64,000 nucleotides of DNA from Clostridia bacterium. Lineage in GTDB: Bacteria > Bacillota > Clostridia > Oscillospirales > Acutalibacteraceae. The position numbers and the translations under genes were made by a program. The notes under the pieces are model-generated. The model did no database searches. It worked only from the letters and a program-made list of their open reading frames with translations, and had not been told where the DNA came from. Below are positions 35,199-43,775 of this stretch, in pieces (position 1 is the first letter of the stretch; each line of letters opens with the position of its first letter). The stretch is from assembly GCA_017621885.1 (NCBI GenBank), contig JAGASD010000032.1, positions 42,528 through 106,527 of the forward strand, given 5' to 3'.

Positions 35199-35237
35199 AA
35201 AACGTCGGATGCTGTTTTCAGATATCCGACGTTTTTT
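35199..35237 (+). terminator. Intrinsic terminator of the lipoprotein operon
   Basis: AAACGTCGGAT (35200-35210) and ATCCGACGTTT (35224-35234) form an 11-bp stem followed by a T-run. Its loop repeats 14 bases (GCTGTTTTCAGATA) seen 48 bp upstream. Confidence 0.88.
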
Positions 35238-35264
35238 ATAAAATGTTTAAATGTGGAGATAGTT

Positions 35265-36155
35265 ATGGCATATTGTAAAAACTGTGGTAATTATTGTGGT
35301 GACAGCGATTGTAAGTTTTGCCCTAATTGCGGTACGACAATGGGGGAGCAAGAGCTTGTGCCTCAAAAAGGAAAAAACAAAATAAGTAAATTTGCAATAG
35401 TTTATTTGCTGGTTTCCTTGTTTGTTGTTGCGGTTGTTATTGCTTTGTTTATAGGCAAAAGTTCAGCAAAAAAAGATGTTGATTCAACCGAAAGCACAGA
35501 AACGACTCAGGTTGTTTCAACAACCGGGGTAACACAAGCCGAAACCGAGAAAGAAACAGAATCCGAAACAGTAAAAGAGTCGGTAAGTGTTTCTCAGGAG
35601 ATTGTTGTGGTTACTGTTCCCGTGCAGCAGAGCTATTATCCTGCAGGGAATTGGTCGTGGGATTACAGCAACCCGGAATTGCGTTTCATCACTTACGATA
35701 CTCCCGGTCACGCAGGGGTGAAGCTGAGAGCGGAGCCTGTTGATGAAAGTGCATATTCAATGGTTCTTCCTGAAGGCACAAAAGTAATACGCGTAAATGC
35801 AGCAAACGAAACATATAACACCAAATATATCAAGGTTGTTGCGTTGGTTAACGGAAATGCATATATGGGATACGTTATGCAGAGATATGTTTCTGCATAT
35901 ACAGATTCGGATTATAACTACAATTCAGGTTCCGTTTACAACTACAGAATTTCTTATGATACTCCGAGCCACGCAGGGGTTGTTCTTCGCGCAGGAAGCT
36001 CCGGTTACAGCGAGAAGCTTATGGTTATTCCCGAGGGTACAAGTGTAAGAGTTCTTGATAGCTCTACCGGTGCATATTGGAAGGCAGAGGTTTTATATAA
36101 CGGTGGTGTTTATACGGGTTACATTTTAGGGAAATATATTGAATATGTGGGCTAA
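35265..36155 (+). CDS. Zinc-ribbon, single-pass membrane protein with two SH3-like domains
   Basis: 296 residues from ATG 35265. An N-terminal zinc ribbon (CKNCGNYCGDSDCKFCPNCG) lies in the cytoplasm, then a helix at about 40-62, a Thr/Glu-rich linker, and two extracellular SH3b-type repeats beginning ISYDTPSHAGVVLRAGSS-like sequences (near 145 and 230), each ending in TGYI or MGYV. The layout suggests a wall-contacting sensor or anchor. The two repeats are clearly related to each other. Ribosome site is GGAG. Confidence 0.78.
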   Translation: MAYCKNCGNYCGDSDCKFCPNCGTTMGEQELVPQKGKNKISKFAIVYLLVSLFVVAVVIALFIGKSSAKKDVDSTESTETTQVVSTTGVTQAETEKETESETVKESVSVSQEIVVVTVPVQQSYYPAGNWSWDYSNPELRFITYDTPGHAGVKLRAEPVDESAYSMVLPEGTKVIRVNAANETYNTKYIKVVALVNGNAYMGYVMQRYVSAYTDSDYNYNSGSVYNYRISYDTPSHAGVVLRAGSSGYSEKLMVIPEGTSVRVLDSSTGAYWKAEVLYNGGVYTGYILGKYIEYVG

Positions 36156-36175
36156 GATGATTCGGGTATAAAAAT

Positions 36176-36218
36176 GAACTCCGCAAGGCTTTGGTTGCCT
36201 TGCGGAGTTTGATTTTTT
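36176..36218. terminator. Bidirectional intrinsic terminator
   Basis: ACTCCGCAAGGC (36179-36190) and GCCTTGCGGAGT (36196-36207) form a perfect GC-rich stem, with T-rich sequence on the right and A-rich on the left. It serves the SH3 protein gene and may also end the convergent ECF transporter gene. Confidence 0.88.
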
Positions 36219-36249
36219 TATAACAGAAAAACAGGTTTAATTTTTAAAA

Positions 36250-36822
36250 TCAGATTTTGTCTTTTAAAACTTTTTCAGTTGCCATATAGATTGACGGCAC
36301 AAGGACTAAAGCGGCAACAAGTTCAATAAGTCCGTTTGTGCTGATAAGTGTTCCTATAATAACCTCAAGGGTTTTTGCAGCTTCACCGAAAAGTGTTTCA
36401 AAGCCGCCGAAAATCTTGAGTGAACCCAGAACCAGCACGGTGTTTGTAAGAGTTCCTGTAAATGCAGATATAATCAATGCAATAGGCTTCGGGCACTTTG
36501 TTTTTGATAAACCATAGAAAACAAGACCGGCAACCAAGCCGACAATAAGACGGGGTACGAGAGACACCAAAGGATTCTGGAACGGGATAATACCGAATTG
36601 GAATGCTCTCATAACACAAGTCAGACCCCACACACCGCCTAAAATTGCACCGTATTTCGGTCCGAGTATGACTGCACCGAGAATTACAACAACGTGCAGC
36701 GTGGTAATTTCAATAATACCTACCGTAATGTAGCCAAGGTACGGTGTGAATGTCATTACGACTATCAATGCCGCAAATAAGGCGCACAATACAAGACGAA
36801 CAAGCTTCTTTTTTTCTTTCAT
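36250..36822 (-). CDS. ECF transporter S component, probable pantothenate uptake
   Basis: 190 residues from ATG 36822 (AAAGGAG upstream; a longer start is rejected). Six hydrophobic helices with the S-component pattern ITTLHVVVILGAVILGPKYGAILGG and FQNPLVSLVPRL. Such proteins bind a vitamin and use a shared energising module (EcfAA'T), not in this window. It lies 55 nt downstream of coaX on the same strand, so pantothenate, the substrate of CoaX, is the most likely vitamin (inference). Confidence 0.8.
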   Translation of the reverse strand: MKEKKKLVRLVLCALFAALIVVMTFTPYLGYITVGIIEITTLHVVVILGAVILGPKYGAILGGVWGLTCVMRAFQFGIIPFQNPLVSLVPRLIVGLVAGLVFYGLSKTKCPKPIALIISAFTGTLTNTVLVLGSLKIFGGFETLFGEAAKTLEVIIGTLISTNGLIELVAALVLVPSIYMATEKVLKDKI

Positions 36823-36877
36823 AATACTACTCCTTTGCTGTTGTTCTTTTAAAAGATACAACGCTATTGTTTCTGTA

Positions 36878-37648
36878 TTACCTGTTTTTCTTATATATTA
36901 TTAAAAGTCCTTGCAAAATAAGGTCTTTATTATAGATGATTTCTTTTTCACAACAAGCCACAACTTCTTTAGCAAGACCGCCCGTTGCAACAAGCGTTTT
37001 TATGGGCTTACCCAATTCTTTTTCTATACGCGATGCCATACCGTCAAGCATAGCGGCATTTCCGAGGACTGTACCTGCTCTTATACATTCAATGGTGTTT
37101 GTTCCGTATGCGTGCTTCGGAGCTGAAAGCTCAATTGTGGGGAGCTGAGATGTTCTCATTGAAAGTGCATCAAGAGAAATACCGATACCGGGAGCTATTG
37201 TGCAACCGGCAAAAACTCCGTTTTCATCAATAAGCGAGATTTTTGTAGCCGTTCCCAAATCCATAACAAGACAGGGAAGTTCATATTGCGCTAAAGCACC
37301 AACGGCACCCGCAACCAAATCTGCACCAACTTCTTTTGGATTATCTGTGGCTATTTTGAGCCCGTTTTTAACCCCTGCGGCAACAATTATAACCTTGCAA
37401 CCGGCAACCTTCTCAATTGCGGCTTTAAAGATTCTTGTGAGCTCGGGTACAACAGAGCTTATAATTGCACCTTCAAAGTCTGTGCCGATTTTTTCAAGTT
37501 CAAAAATTGACTTCAGCTCAATGGCATATTGGTCGGCTGTGCGATGGCGATGTGTTGCCATTCTTGAAATGCAAAACGGTGTGTTGCAATCGTTGTCAAA
37601 AAAGCCGAGTGTAATATTTGTGTTACCTATATCAGCTGTAAGAATCAA
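36878..37648 (-). CDS. coaX: Type III pantothenate kinase
   Basis: 256 residues. First step of coenzyme A synthesis, phosphorylating pantothenate. ASKHA-fold motifs: ADIGNTNITLGFF at the N-terminus, the DxGTATK motif (VMDLGTATKI), and GCTIAPGIGISLDALS. Start is a TTG with GAAGGTG upstream. Length and motifs are typical; type III enzymes are not inhibited by CoA. The downstream transporter gene is in the same operon. Confidence 0.94.
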   Translation of the reverse strand: MILTADIGNTNITLGFFDNDCNTPFCISRMATHRHRTADQYAIELKSIFELEKIGTDFEGAIISSVVPELTRIFKAAIEKVAGCKVIIVAAGVKNGLKIATDNPKEVGADLVAGAVGALAQYELPCLVMDLGTATKISLIDENGVFAGCTIAPGIGISLDALSMRTSQLPTIELSAPKHAYGTNTIECIRAGTVLGNAAMLDGMASRIEKELGKPIKTLVATGGLAKEVVACCEKEIIYNKDLILQGLLIIYKKNR

Positions 37649-37682
37649 AAAATCACCTTCGTTTGAGGATTTTGTTTAAATA

Positions 37683-37711
37683 ATTATACACTATTTGCAC
37701 AAAATAAGCAA
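37683..37711 (-). promoter_or_regulatory. Promoter of the coaX operon
   Basis: Minus-strand TTGCTT (37706-37711), 17 nt, TATAAT (37683-37688), about 35 nt before the TTG start. Confidence 0.65.
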
Positions 37712-37804
37712 TAAATTTTTAAAACATCTCGCAAAACTCTTTAAAAATCAATAATTGTATGGTATACTTTTAAAGTAAATTTTTTTTACAAAGGAGATTT
37801 GTCT

Positions 37805-38260
37805 ATGAAAAAGTTTTTTGGCGAATTTAAAGATTTTATCGCAAAAGGTAACGTTATAGACCTTGCAGTCGGTGTTATTATCGGCGGAGCTTTCTCGGGT
37901 ATTGTAACAAGCCTTGTAGAAAACATTATCACCCCTGCAATAAGCCTTCTTACAGGCAAAGTAGCATTTGCAGATTTGTTTGTTGCTCTTGACGGTAATA
38001 CATACAAAACACTTGAAGAGGCTGCAGCTGCAGGTGCTTCAACTATTAATTACGGTCTTTTTATCCAGGGCATAATTGATTTTATCATCACAGCGTTTGT
38101 TATTTTCCTTCTTGTAAAGGTTATCAATAAAATCAGAACAGCAGGTGAAAAAGAAGAGGCTGTTGAAGAAGCACCCGCAACAAAGGTTTGTCCCTTCTGT
38201 AAGAGTGAAATCGACATTGAGGCAACTCGTTGTGCTCATTGTACTTCGGAGGTTGAATAA
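37805..38260 (+). CDS. mscL: Large-conductance mechanosensitive channel with C-terminal zinc ribbon
   Basis: 151 residues from ATG 37805 (AAGGAG seven nt upstream). Pentameric membrane valve opened by tension under hypo-osmotic shock. TM1 is GNVIDLAVGVIIGGAFSGIV and TM2 IIDFIITAFVIFLLVKVIN. The loop between them is longer and alanine-rich. After TM2 and an acidic helix comes CPFCKSEIDIEATRCAHC, a zinc-ribbon not found in E. coli MscL. It starts an operon with murT, five nt away. Confidence 0.94.
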   Translation: MKKFFGEFKDFIAKGNVIDLAVGVIIGGAFSGIVTSLVENIITPAISLLTGKVAFADLFVALDGNTYKTLEEAAAAGASTINYGLFIQGIIDFIITAFVIFLLVKVINKIRTAGEKEEAVEEAPATKVCPFCKSEIDIEATRCAHCTSEVE

Positions 38261-38265
38261 TACTG

Positions 38266-39654
38266 ATGGGTCGACTCAGATATTTTATTGCCCTCTGGGC
38301 AGCAAAGCTTGTGTTTGTGTTACTCAGATTACTTAAACGTAATGCAACAATGTATCCCGGATATATTGCACTCAAAATTTGTCCCGATTATCTTGCAAGA
38401 ACAAGAAAATCACCTAACGTGCTCTGTGTTACCGGTACAAACGGTAAAACCACCACTACAAATATGGTTGCAGATATTCTCTCTCAAAGCGGGATGAAGG
38501 TTGTTTCCAACAGATACGGTTCTAATATCAATACAGGTGTTGCTACTGCACTCACGCACAGTGTGAGTGTTTTCGGTAAGCCTAAAATTGATGCACTTGT
38601 GCTTGAGGTGGACGAGCGTTTTTCAAGACTTATTTTGCCGTTTATTAAGCCGGATTATCTTGTTGTTACCAATCTTTTCAGGGATTCAATCAAGCGTAAC
38701 GCTCACCCTGAATACATTTTCAGCATTCTTGATACTTATGTGCCTGAATCAACCAAGCTTATTCTTAATGCAGATTGCCTTCAGTCATCGCAGCTTTTAA
38801 AGAATAATCAGCGTGTTTATTTCGGCATTGATAAGCTTGATACGGACGTAACCGAGTGCGTGAATCTTATTAATGATTTTTCGATTTGTCCTGTTTGTGA
38901 CGAAAAGCTTAAATTCAATTACCTTCGTTACCATCACATCGGTAATGCATATTGCCCCAAATGCGGCTTTAAATCCTATGAGGCAAATTACCGTCTTACA
39001 AATATTGATTATGACAACAAGACAATAACTGTTGAGCAGAATGGTGCAGCATCTGTCTATCCTATGATTAACAGAGCTCTTTATAATATTTATAACGAGC
39101 TTGCCGCAATCAGCCTTATGTCTGAATTTGGTGTTGACCTTGAAAAGGTCAAAGAGTATATGCGTAAAATAAGCGTTACACAGACCCGTTACAAAGAGGA
39201 TAAAGCAGGTAAAACCGAAATTGTACGCACAATGGCTAAAGGTCAGAACTCTGTTTCATGCTCAAGAACACTCGATTTCGTGGGTCACGAAAACGGTGCA
39301 AGAACTGTTTTCATTATGATTGATGACTTGTTTGAACGCCGCGACTCCTCAGAGTTTATTGGTTGGATTTACGATGCAGACTTTGAGTTTCTTAACACAC
39401 CCGACGTTAAGCAGATTGTTCTTGCAGGTCCCCGTTGCTTTGACTATAAGTTAAGACTTCTGATAGCCGGGATCCCTGAAGAGCGAATCCTCTGCGAAGA
39501 GGATGAATTTAAGGCTGTTGATATTATGGACAAGGATATAGACAAGCTTTACCTTCTTCACGATACCTCAACATATGACCTTGCTTGTAAGGTTGAAGAA
39601 AAAATTAAAACTGTATTTACAGAGGCATATAAATCAAAGGGCGGTGAACAATAA
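38266..39654 (+). CDS. MurT-like Mur ligase domain protein
   Basis: 462 residues. It resembles MurT, the ATP-dependent ligase subunit that with GatD amidates glutamate of lipid II. Walker loop VTGTNGKTTTT at about 56-66, EVDER, NLFRDSIKRN, and a four-Cys zinc knuckle (CPVCDEK ... CPKCG, about 206-243) are present. The C-terminal DUF1727 part is divergent: VFIMIDDLFERRDSSEFIGW where MurT usually has IND, and DTSTYDLACKVEEK at the end in place of the usual NYTAL-like motif. The N-terminus has a hydrophobic stretch. It overlaps the gatD-like gene by one base. Confidence 0.82.
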   Translation: MGRLRYFIALWAAKLVFVLLRLLKRNATMYPGYIALKICPDYLARTRKSPNVLCVTGTNGKTTTTNMVADILSQSGMKVVSNRYGSNINTGVATALTHSVSVFGKPKIDALVLEVDERFSRLILPFIKPDYLVVTNLFRDSIKRNAHPEYIFSILDTYVPESTKLILNADCLQSSQLLKNNQRVYFGIDKLDTDVTECVNLINDFSICPVCDEKLKFNYLRYHHIGNAYCPKCGFKSYEANYRLTNIDYDNKTITVEQNGAASVYPMINRALYNIYNELAAISLMSEFGVDLEKVKEYMRKISVTQTRYKEDKAGKTEIVRTMAKGQNSVSCSRTLDFVGHENGARTVFIMIDDLFERRDSSEFIGWIYDADFEFLNTPDVKQIVLAGPRCFDYKLRLLIAGIPEERILCEEDEFKAVDIMDKDIDKLYLLHDTSTYDLACKVEEKIKTVFTEAYKSKGGEQ

Positions 39655-40364
39655 TGAAGATAGAAGTACTTTATCCTGAAATTTGTTGTTTGTTCGGCGA
39701 CAAAGCTAATATGCGCTATTTTGAAATGTGCCTTCCCGATGCAGAGTTTATTAAAACTCCCGTAAGTGAAATGCCTCATTTTCTTACCGAGGATGTTGAT
39801 ATGGTTTATTTCGGTTCGTGCAGTGAATCTAACCAGGAACGTATCCTCAGCAGATTGAAAGGATACGAAAGCCGTATAAATGAGCTTATTGAAAAAGGTG
39901 TCATTTTCCTTATGACGGGTAATACCTTTGAGATAATGGGAAAATATATAGAAAAGCCCGACGGAGAAAAAATTGACGGACTGGGTATTTTTGATTTCTA
40001 TGCCAAGAGAACAATACCTAAGCGTTATAATTCACTTTTCCTCGGTAAATTCGGTGAGATGGAAATTGTCGGTTACACAAGCCGCTTTTCTCATTGTTAT
40101 GATATTGATGAAAATGACAGCTTTCTTACAGTAACAAAAGGTTACGGCTCAACTGTTGAAGCCAGAACTGAGGGTATAAGAAGAAATAACCTTTTCGGTA
40201 CGTATCTTTTAGGACCCTTCCTTATTCAGAATCCTATGTTCACAGCGTTTCTTATGAAAAAGCTTGGTTGTAAAGATCCTGAGCTTGCATTCAAAAATGA
40301 TATTGTCAAGGCTTACGAGGTAAGGCTCGCTCAATTTAAAACAGATATAGTTTTCGCAGAATAA
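39654..40364 (+). CDS. GatD-like glutamine amidotransferase homologue lacking catalytic Cys and His
   Basis: 236 residues, co-encoded with the MurT-like gene. The overall GatD pattern is clear (DGLGIFDFYAKR, RRNNLFGTYLLGPFLIQNP, KGYGS). In S. aureus GatD the nucleophile Cys94 lies in ICGGYQFLG and the catalytic His189 in TYLHGP. Here the matching places read MTGNTFEIMG (Thr88) and TYLLGP (Leu186), and the GFENHGGRT segment has become GYTSRFSHCYD. The glutaminase should therefore be dead, leaving a structural partner or a different reaction. Residue equivalence is by eye from remembered family sequence. Confidence 0.78.
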   Translation: MKIEVLYPEICCLFGDKANMRYFEMCLPDAEFIKTPVSEMPHFLTEDVDMVYFGSCSESNQERILSRLKGYESRINELIEKGVIFLMTGNTFEIMGKYIEKPDGEKIDGLGIFDFYAKRTIPKRYNSLFLGKFGEMEIVGYTSRFSHCYDIDENDSFLTVTKGYGSTVEARTEGIRRNNLFGTYLLGPFLIQNPMFTAFLMKKLGCKDPELAFKNDIVKAYEVRLAQFKTDIVFAE

Positions 40365-40369
40365 AGACA

Positions 40370-40397
40370 AACGACCCGAGATTTTGCTCGGGTCGTT
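40370..40397. terminator. Bidirectional intrinsic terminator
   Basis: AACGACCCGAG and CTCGGGTCGTT pair perfectly over a 6-nt loop between the convergent gatD-like and zinc-ribbon genes. Confidence 0.85.
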
Positions 40398-40409
40398 GAT
40401 ATTTTATGA

Positions 40410-41129
40410 TTATTCTTGTTCAGCTCTTTGCTTTCTGAAGCCTTTGTTGATTATAGTGTTGAGTACAATATTCAGAGTAAAAAGAGCAATGCCCACAAAC
40501 AAGCCATATTGCACAGAACCATCTATGAACGTTATTGTTGTGTTACCTATACTGCCGACTGCTATGGCAAAAAGTATACCCGCAATTGCAAAGCAGAGGG
40601 TGGAGCCAACACAAAGAACAATATTTGATGTTGCTTTTAGTGAAGGCGCTTTTATAAGTACAAATATAAAGTTGAGTACCCCAAATACAACGGCAAGATA
40701 TAACAGAAGAATGGCAAGCATTATAAATAAAACAGGAGAACCGACGGTTTGTCCGGAAACAAGTCCTATAAGACCGCCCCAATTTAATGAAAGCAGGGTG
40801 TTCATTGTAAAATCAAGGAGTGTCATATTTGTAGCGGAGTTGTTAACGAAGGGGAGTGTGAGCGTATAGCTTGCCAAAGGAAGAACAAGTGCAATCAGAG
40901 GCAAAAAGGTACAGATAAAACGCATGATACGTATTTTACTTCCGAAAAGTGCGCTTTTAAAGTTGCCTGTGAATTTTCTGAATTTCTTCCATGCAACCTC
41001 TGCATTTTTTGCATCTGCTTCAAGACGCCCTTCCCAATCGTAGTTGGGTATATTAACACCGCAGTAAGGACATTCTGCTTTAATGTTCCAGAAATTCAAT
41101 ACGTGGTTACATTTGGGACAAAGTGCCAT
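40410..41129 (-). CDS. Zinc-ribbon membrane protein of unknown function
   Basis: 239 residues. An N-terminal zinc ribbon (CPKCNHVLNFWNIKAECPYCG), a basic/helical linker, then four to five transmembrane helices (FICTFLPLIALVLPLASY; LFIMLAILLLYLAVVFGVL and others). No family recognised. It lies 20 nt after hom, with AAAGGAG before the start, and appears to be the second gene of that operon. No functional link to threonine synthesis is evident. Confidence 0.7.
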   Translation of the reverse strand: MALCPKCNHVLNFWNIKAECPYCGVNIPNYDWEGRLEADAKNAEVAWKKFRKFTGNFKSALFGSKIRIMRFICTFLPLIALVLPLASYTLTLPFVNNSATNMTLLDFTMNTLLSLNWGGLIGLVSGQTVGSPVLFIMLAILLLYLAVVFGVLNFIFVLIKAPSLKATSNIVLCVGSTLCFAIAGILFAIAVGSIGNTTITFIDGSVQYGLFVGIALFTLNIVLNTIINKGFRKQRAEQE

Positions 41130-41149
41130 AAGGGGTCTCCTTTCGCATT

Positions 41150-42385
41150 TTAATAGTCAAGAACACGAAGCACAGATTTAACATTAATAGGTAACTTTTC
41201 AATGACACCGCGCGCTTCTTTTTCACGCATTACGGGGGTAATAAACGCGATTTCTGTTTTGGGCTCGTCTTCTCTGTGAAGAATGTGAGGATTTTCAAAG
41301 TTTTTATTGATTTCGTTAAATGCAGTTATATAATCATCTGTTGTTGCGCGCACATAGAGAGATGTACTTTGTAAGAGGGGATCGATAACATAGTTATCAA
41401 TAGCGGGACCCCATCCGAAATTTTTGCGTTTCGTGCTGTGCTTTGCACAGTCTATAATATCAGCAACAACCGCACTTGCCGTGGGAAGCTTACCTGCACC
41501 TTTTCCGTAGAAAACAACGTCACCGATAGCGTCACCGCGCACAAGAATAGCGTTGAAAACGTCATCAACGGAAGCAAGCTGGCTGTGATTCTGGATAAGG
41601 CAGGGACCGACAGTAGCACTGATTCTCTCGTTATCGTTAAGCTTTGCTCTGCCGATAAGTTTAATAACACCGCCCCAATCTTTAGCGTAATCTACGTCTT
41701 CGGGTGTGATGTTTGTTATACCTTCTGTTTCAACGGCGTCGGGATAAACGTGCTTTCCGAAGCAAAGTGAAGCAAGTATGCATATTTTTCTTGCTGCATC
41801 ATGACCGTGAATATCTGCAGAGGGGTCACGCTCTGCGTAACCGTTATCCTGAGCAAGCTTCAAAGCCTCGTCAAAGGCCATGCCATCCTCAATCATCTTT
41901 GTAAGTATGAAATTGGTAGTACCGTTAAGAATGCCTGCAATTTCACATATTTCGTTTGCCGCAAGACATTGACTGATGGGTCTGATAATGGGGATACCGC
42001 CGCCTACACTTGCTTCAAAAAGGAAGTTAACATTGTTTTCTTTAGCAAGCTCAAGAAGCTCAAAGCCTTTTGCTGCAACCAACTCTTTGTTGGAAGAAAC
42101 AACGCTTTTCCCTGCTTTAAGGCAGGATGATACGTATTCATAAGCGGGGGTTGTACCGCCCATACACTCAACAACAATTCCCACAGAAGAATCATTGAGT
42201 ATATCGTTAAAATCTGTGGTGAAGTATTTTCCTAATTCGTGGTTGGAAAAATCACGGATATCAAGAATGTATTTGATATCCAATGTGCTGTGACCGCTTT
42301 TAGCCACAATGCTTTTCTGGTTTTTTAAAAGAAGTTCAGCAACACCGGAACCGATAGTTCCGAAGCCCATAATTGCTATTTGCAT
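41150..42385 (-). CDS. hom: Homoserine dehydrogenase
   Basis: 411 residues. NAD(P)H-dependent reduction of aspartate semialdehyde to homoserine, the branch point to threonine and methionine. Nucleotide loop GFGTIGSGVAELLL at 7-20, catalytic region EASVGGGIPIIRP and ILNGTTNFILTKM, DPSADIHGHDAARK, and a C-terminal ACT domain (about 340-411) for feedback control by an amino acid. GGAGG lies upstream of the ATG. No thrC or thrB is adjacent in this window. Confidence 0.95.
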   Translation of the reverse strand: MQIAIMGFGTIGSGVAELLLKNQKSIVAKSGHSTLDIKYILDIRDFSNHELGKYFTTDFNDILNDSSVGIVVECMGGTTPAYEYVSSCLKAGKSVVSSNKELVAAKGFELLELAKENNVNFLFEASVGGGIPIIRPISQCLAANEICEIAGILNGTTNFILTKMIEDGMAFDEALKLAQDNGYAERDPSADIHGHDAARKICILASLCFGKHVYPDAVETEGITNITPEDVDYAKDWGGVIKLIGRAKLNDNERISATVGPCLIQNHSQLASVDDVFNAILVRGDAIGDVVFYGKGAGKLPTASAVVADIIDCAKHSTKRKNFGWGPAIDNYVIDPLLQSTSLYVRATTDDYITAFNEINKNFENPHILHREDEPKTEIAFITPVMREKEARGVIEKLPINVKSVLRVLDY

Positions 42386-42587
42386 TTTTACATCCTCCGG
42401 ATAGAGTGAGGTTAAGCTCCTCTAAGTATATACAAAAATCATTTTAGCATAAAACTGTCTGAGAAAAAAGGGGTTAAAGTGAAATTTTTTAAAAAAAGTT
42501 AAAAAAATGAAAAATTTGCTTCAATTTAATTGTAATATTGCTGTTAATAGTATAAAATGTAAGTGGTGAAACGGAGGGACAAGCTTA

Positions 42588-43775
42588 ATGGATTATATTG
42601 TGGAAAAAAGACGGTCTTTTATAATAAATTTTCTGTATTTCGGAATATTCCTTGCTCTGTATTATTTGGGAATTAAATATCTTTTCAGTTATTTGCTGCC
42701 ATTTATAATTGCAACGGCGCTTGCAGTGTTCCTTCAGAAACCTGTAAGAAAAATCAGTGAAAAGCTTCACATAAAAGCACACGGAGTTGTTTCATTGCTT
42801 TTGGTGCTGTTGATTGTTGTTACCATTGTCGGCGTGTTAGGTCTTATCGGATATTCACTTGCAAATGAGGTCCGTGAGTTTTTCGTTTATCTTTTCAGTC
42901 AGTTTTCATCGGTTGATGATATTGTAAACTCTTTGGAAGGTGTGCTTAAATCTGCAACGTCCGTATTACCGGGCAATATGAGTGCCAGAGCCGTTGAATT
43001 TATTGAAAATGCGTTTAACAACATTGGTAAAGGTGACGATAGTGTAGATTACGGGGCGATGATTTCAGGCTCGCTCAGCGGTGCGTGGACTGTTGTGAAG
43101 GGGATACCTTCAGTGATTGTTGCTTTTGTTGTAACAATTATTTCAAGTGTGTTTATGACATCTGAATATGATTTGATAAGGGATATGCTTCTTGGTATGT
43201 GTTCAGATGAACAGGGTGAAAAGTTGGTCAAGACAAAACGCACGGTTACAGTAGGCGTTTTCAAGCTTATAAAAGCTTACAGTACACTTATGCTGATAAC
43301 TTTTGCGGAAATGTGTCTCGGGCTTAATATTCTTAAACTTTTGGGCGCTTACGAAGGCGGCTATATCGCAATTATTTCTCTTGTGACTTGTGTGGTTGAT
43401 ATTGTACCCGTTCTCGGTACAGGTACCGTGGTTTTACCTTGGGCAATATATAATTTCTTTACAGGAAATATAGGCATGGGCATCGGACTTGTTATTCTTT
43501 ATGCCGTAATAACGGTTATAAGACAGGCTATTGAGCCTAAGCTTGTTGCAAATCAGGTAGGGTTACCCTCTATAATAACAATTATGGGTATGTTCCTTGG
43601 TGCAAGGCTATTTGGTGCATTCGGTATTCTTTTGGTTCCCTTCTCGATAATAGTGCTTAAACTTATGTATGATGAACGTATCATAGGGTATAAGAACGTT
43701 TGTAAAGGTAAAGCTGCTTCCGAAGAATCGGTTAATACAAAAAAGCTTTCCGAAAAGCAGGAGGTTGAAGAATAA
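42588..43775 (+). CDS. AI-2E family membrane transporter
   Basis: 395 residues with about eight transmembrane helices and the family core: helices near the N-terminus, a soluble middle section (FSSVDDIVNSLEGVL), and the conserved GSLSGAWTVVKGIPSVIVAFVV-type, VPVLGTGTVVLPWAIY and IEPKLVANQVGLPSI motifs. Relatives range from AI-2 exporters to sodium/proton antiporters, so substrate is open. It is the first gene of a pair with the CpsB-like gene, whose ATG overlaps its stop. GGAGGGA ribosome site. Confidence 0.85.
   Translation: MDYIVEKRRSFIINFLYFGIFLALYYLGIKYLFSYLLPFIIATALAVFLQKPVRKISEKLHIKAHGVVSLLLVLLIVVTIVGVLGLIGYSLANEVREFFVYLFSQFSSVDDIVNSLEGVLKSATSVLPGNMSARAVEFIENAFNNIGKGDDSVDYGAMISGSLSGAWTVVKGIPSVIVAFVVTIISSVFMTSEYDLIRDMLLGMCSDEQGEKLVKTKRTVTVGVFKLIKAYSTLMLITFAEMCLGLNILKLLGAYEGGYIAIISLVTCVVDIVPVLGTGTVVLPWAIYNFFTGNIGMGIGLVILYAVITVIRQAIEPKLVANQVGLPSIITIMGMFLGARLFGAFGILLVPFSIIVLKLMYDERIIGYKNVCKGKAASEESVNTKKLSEKQEVEE

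Noticed and set aside
42588-43775. Quorum-sensing AI-2 exporter
   Set aside because: The AI-2E family includes antiporters and unknowns; there is no luxS or other AI-2 gene nearby to justify the specific role.
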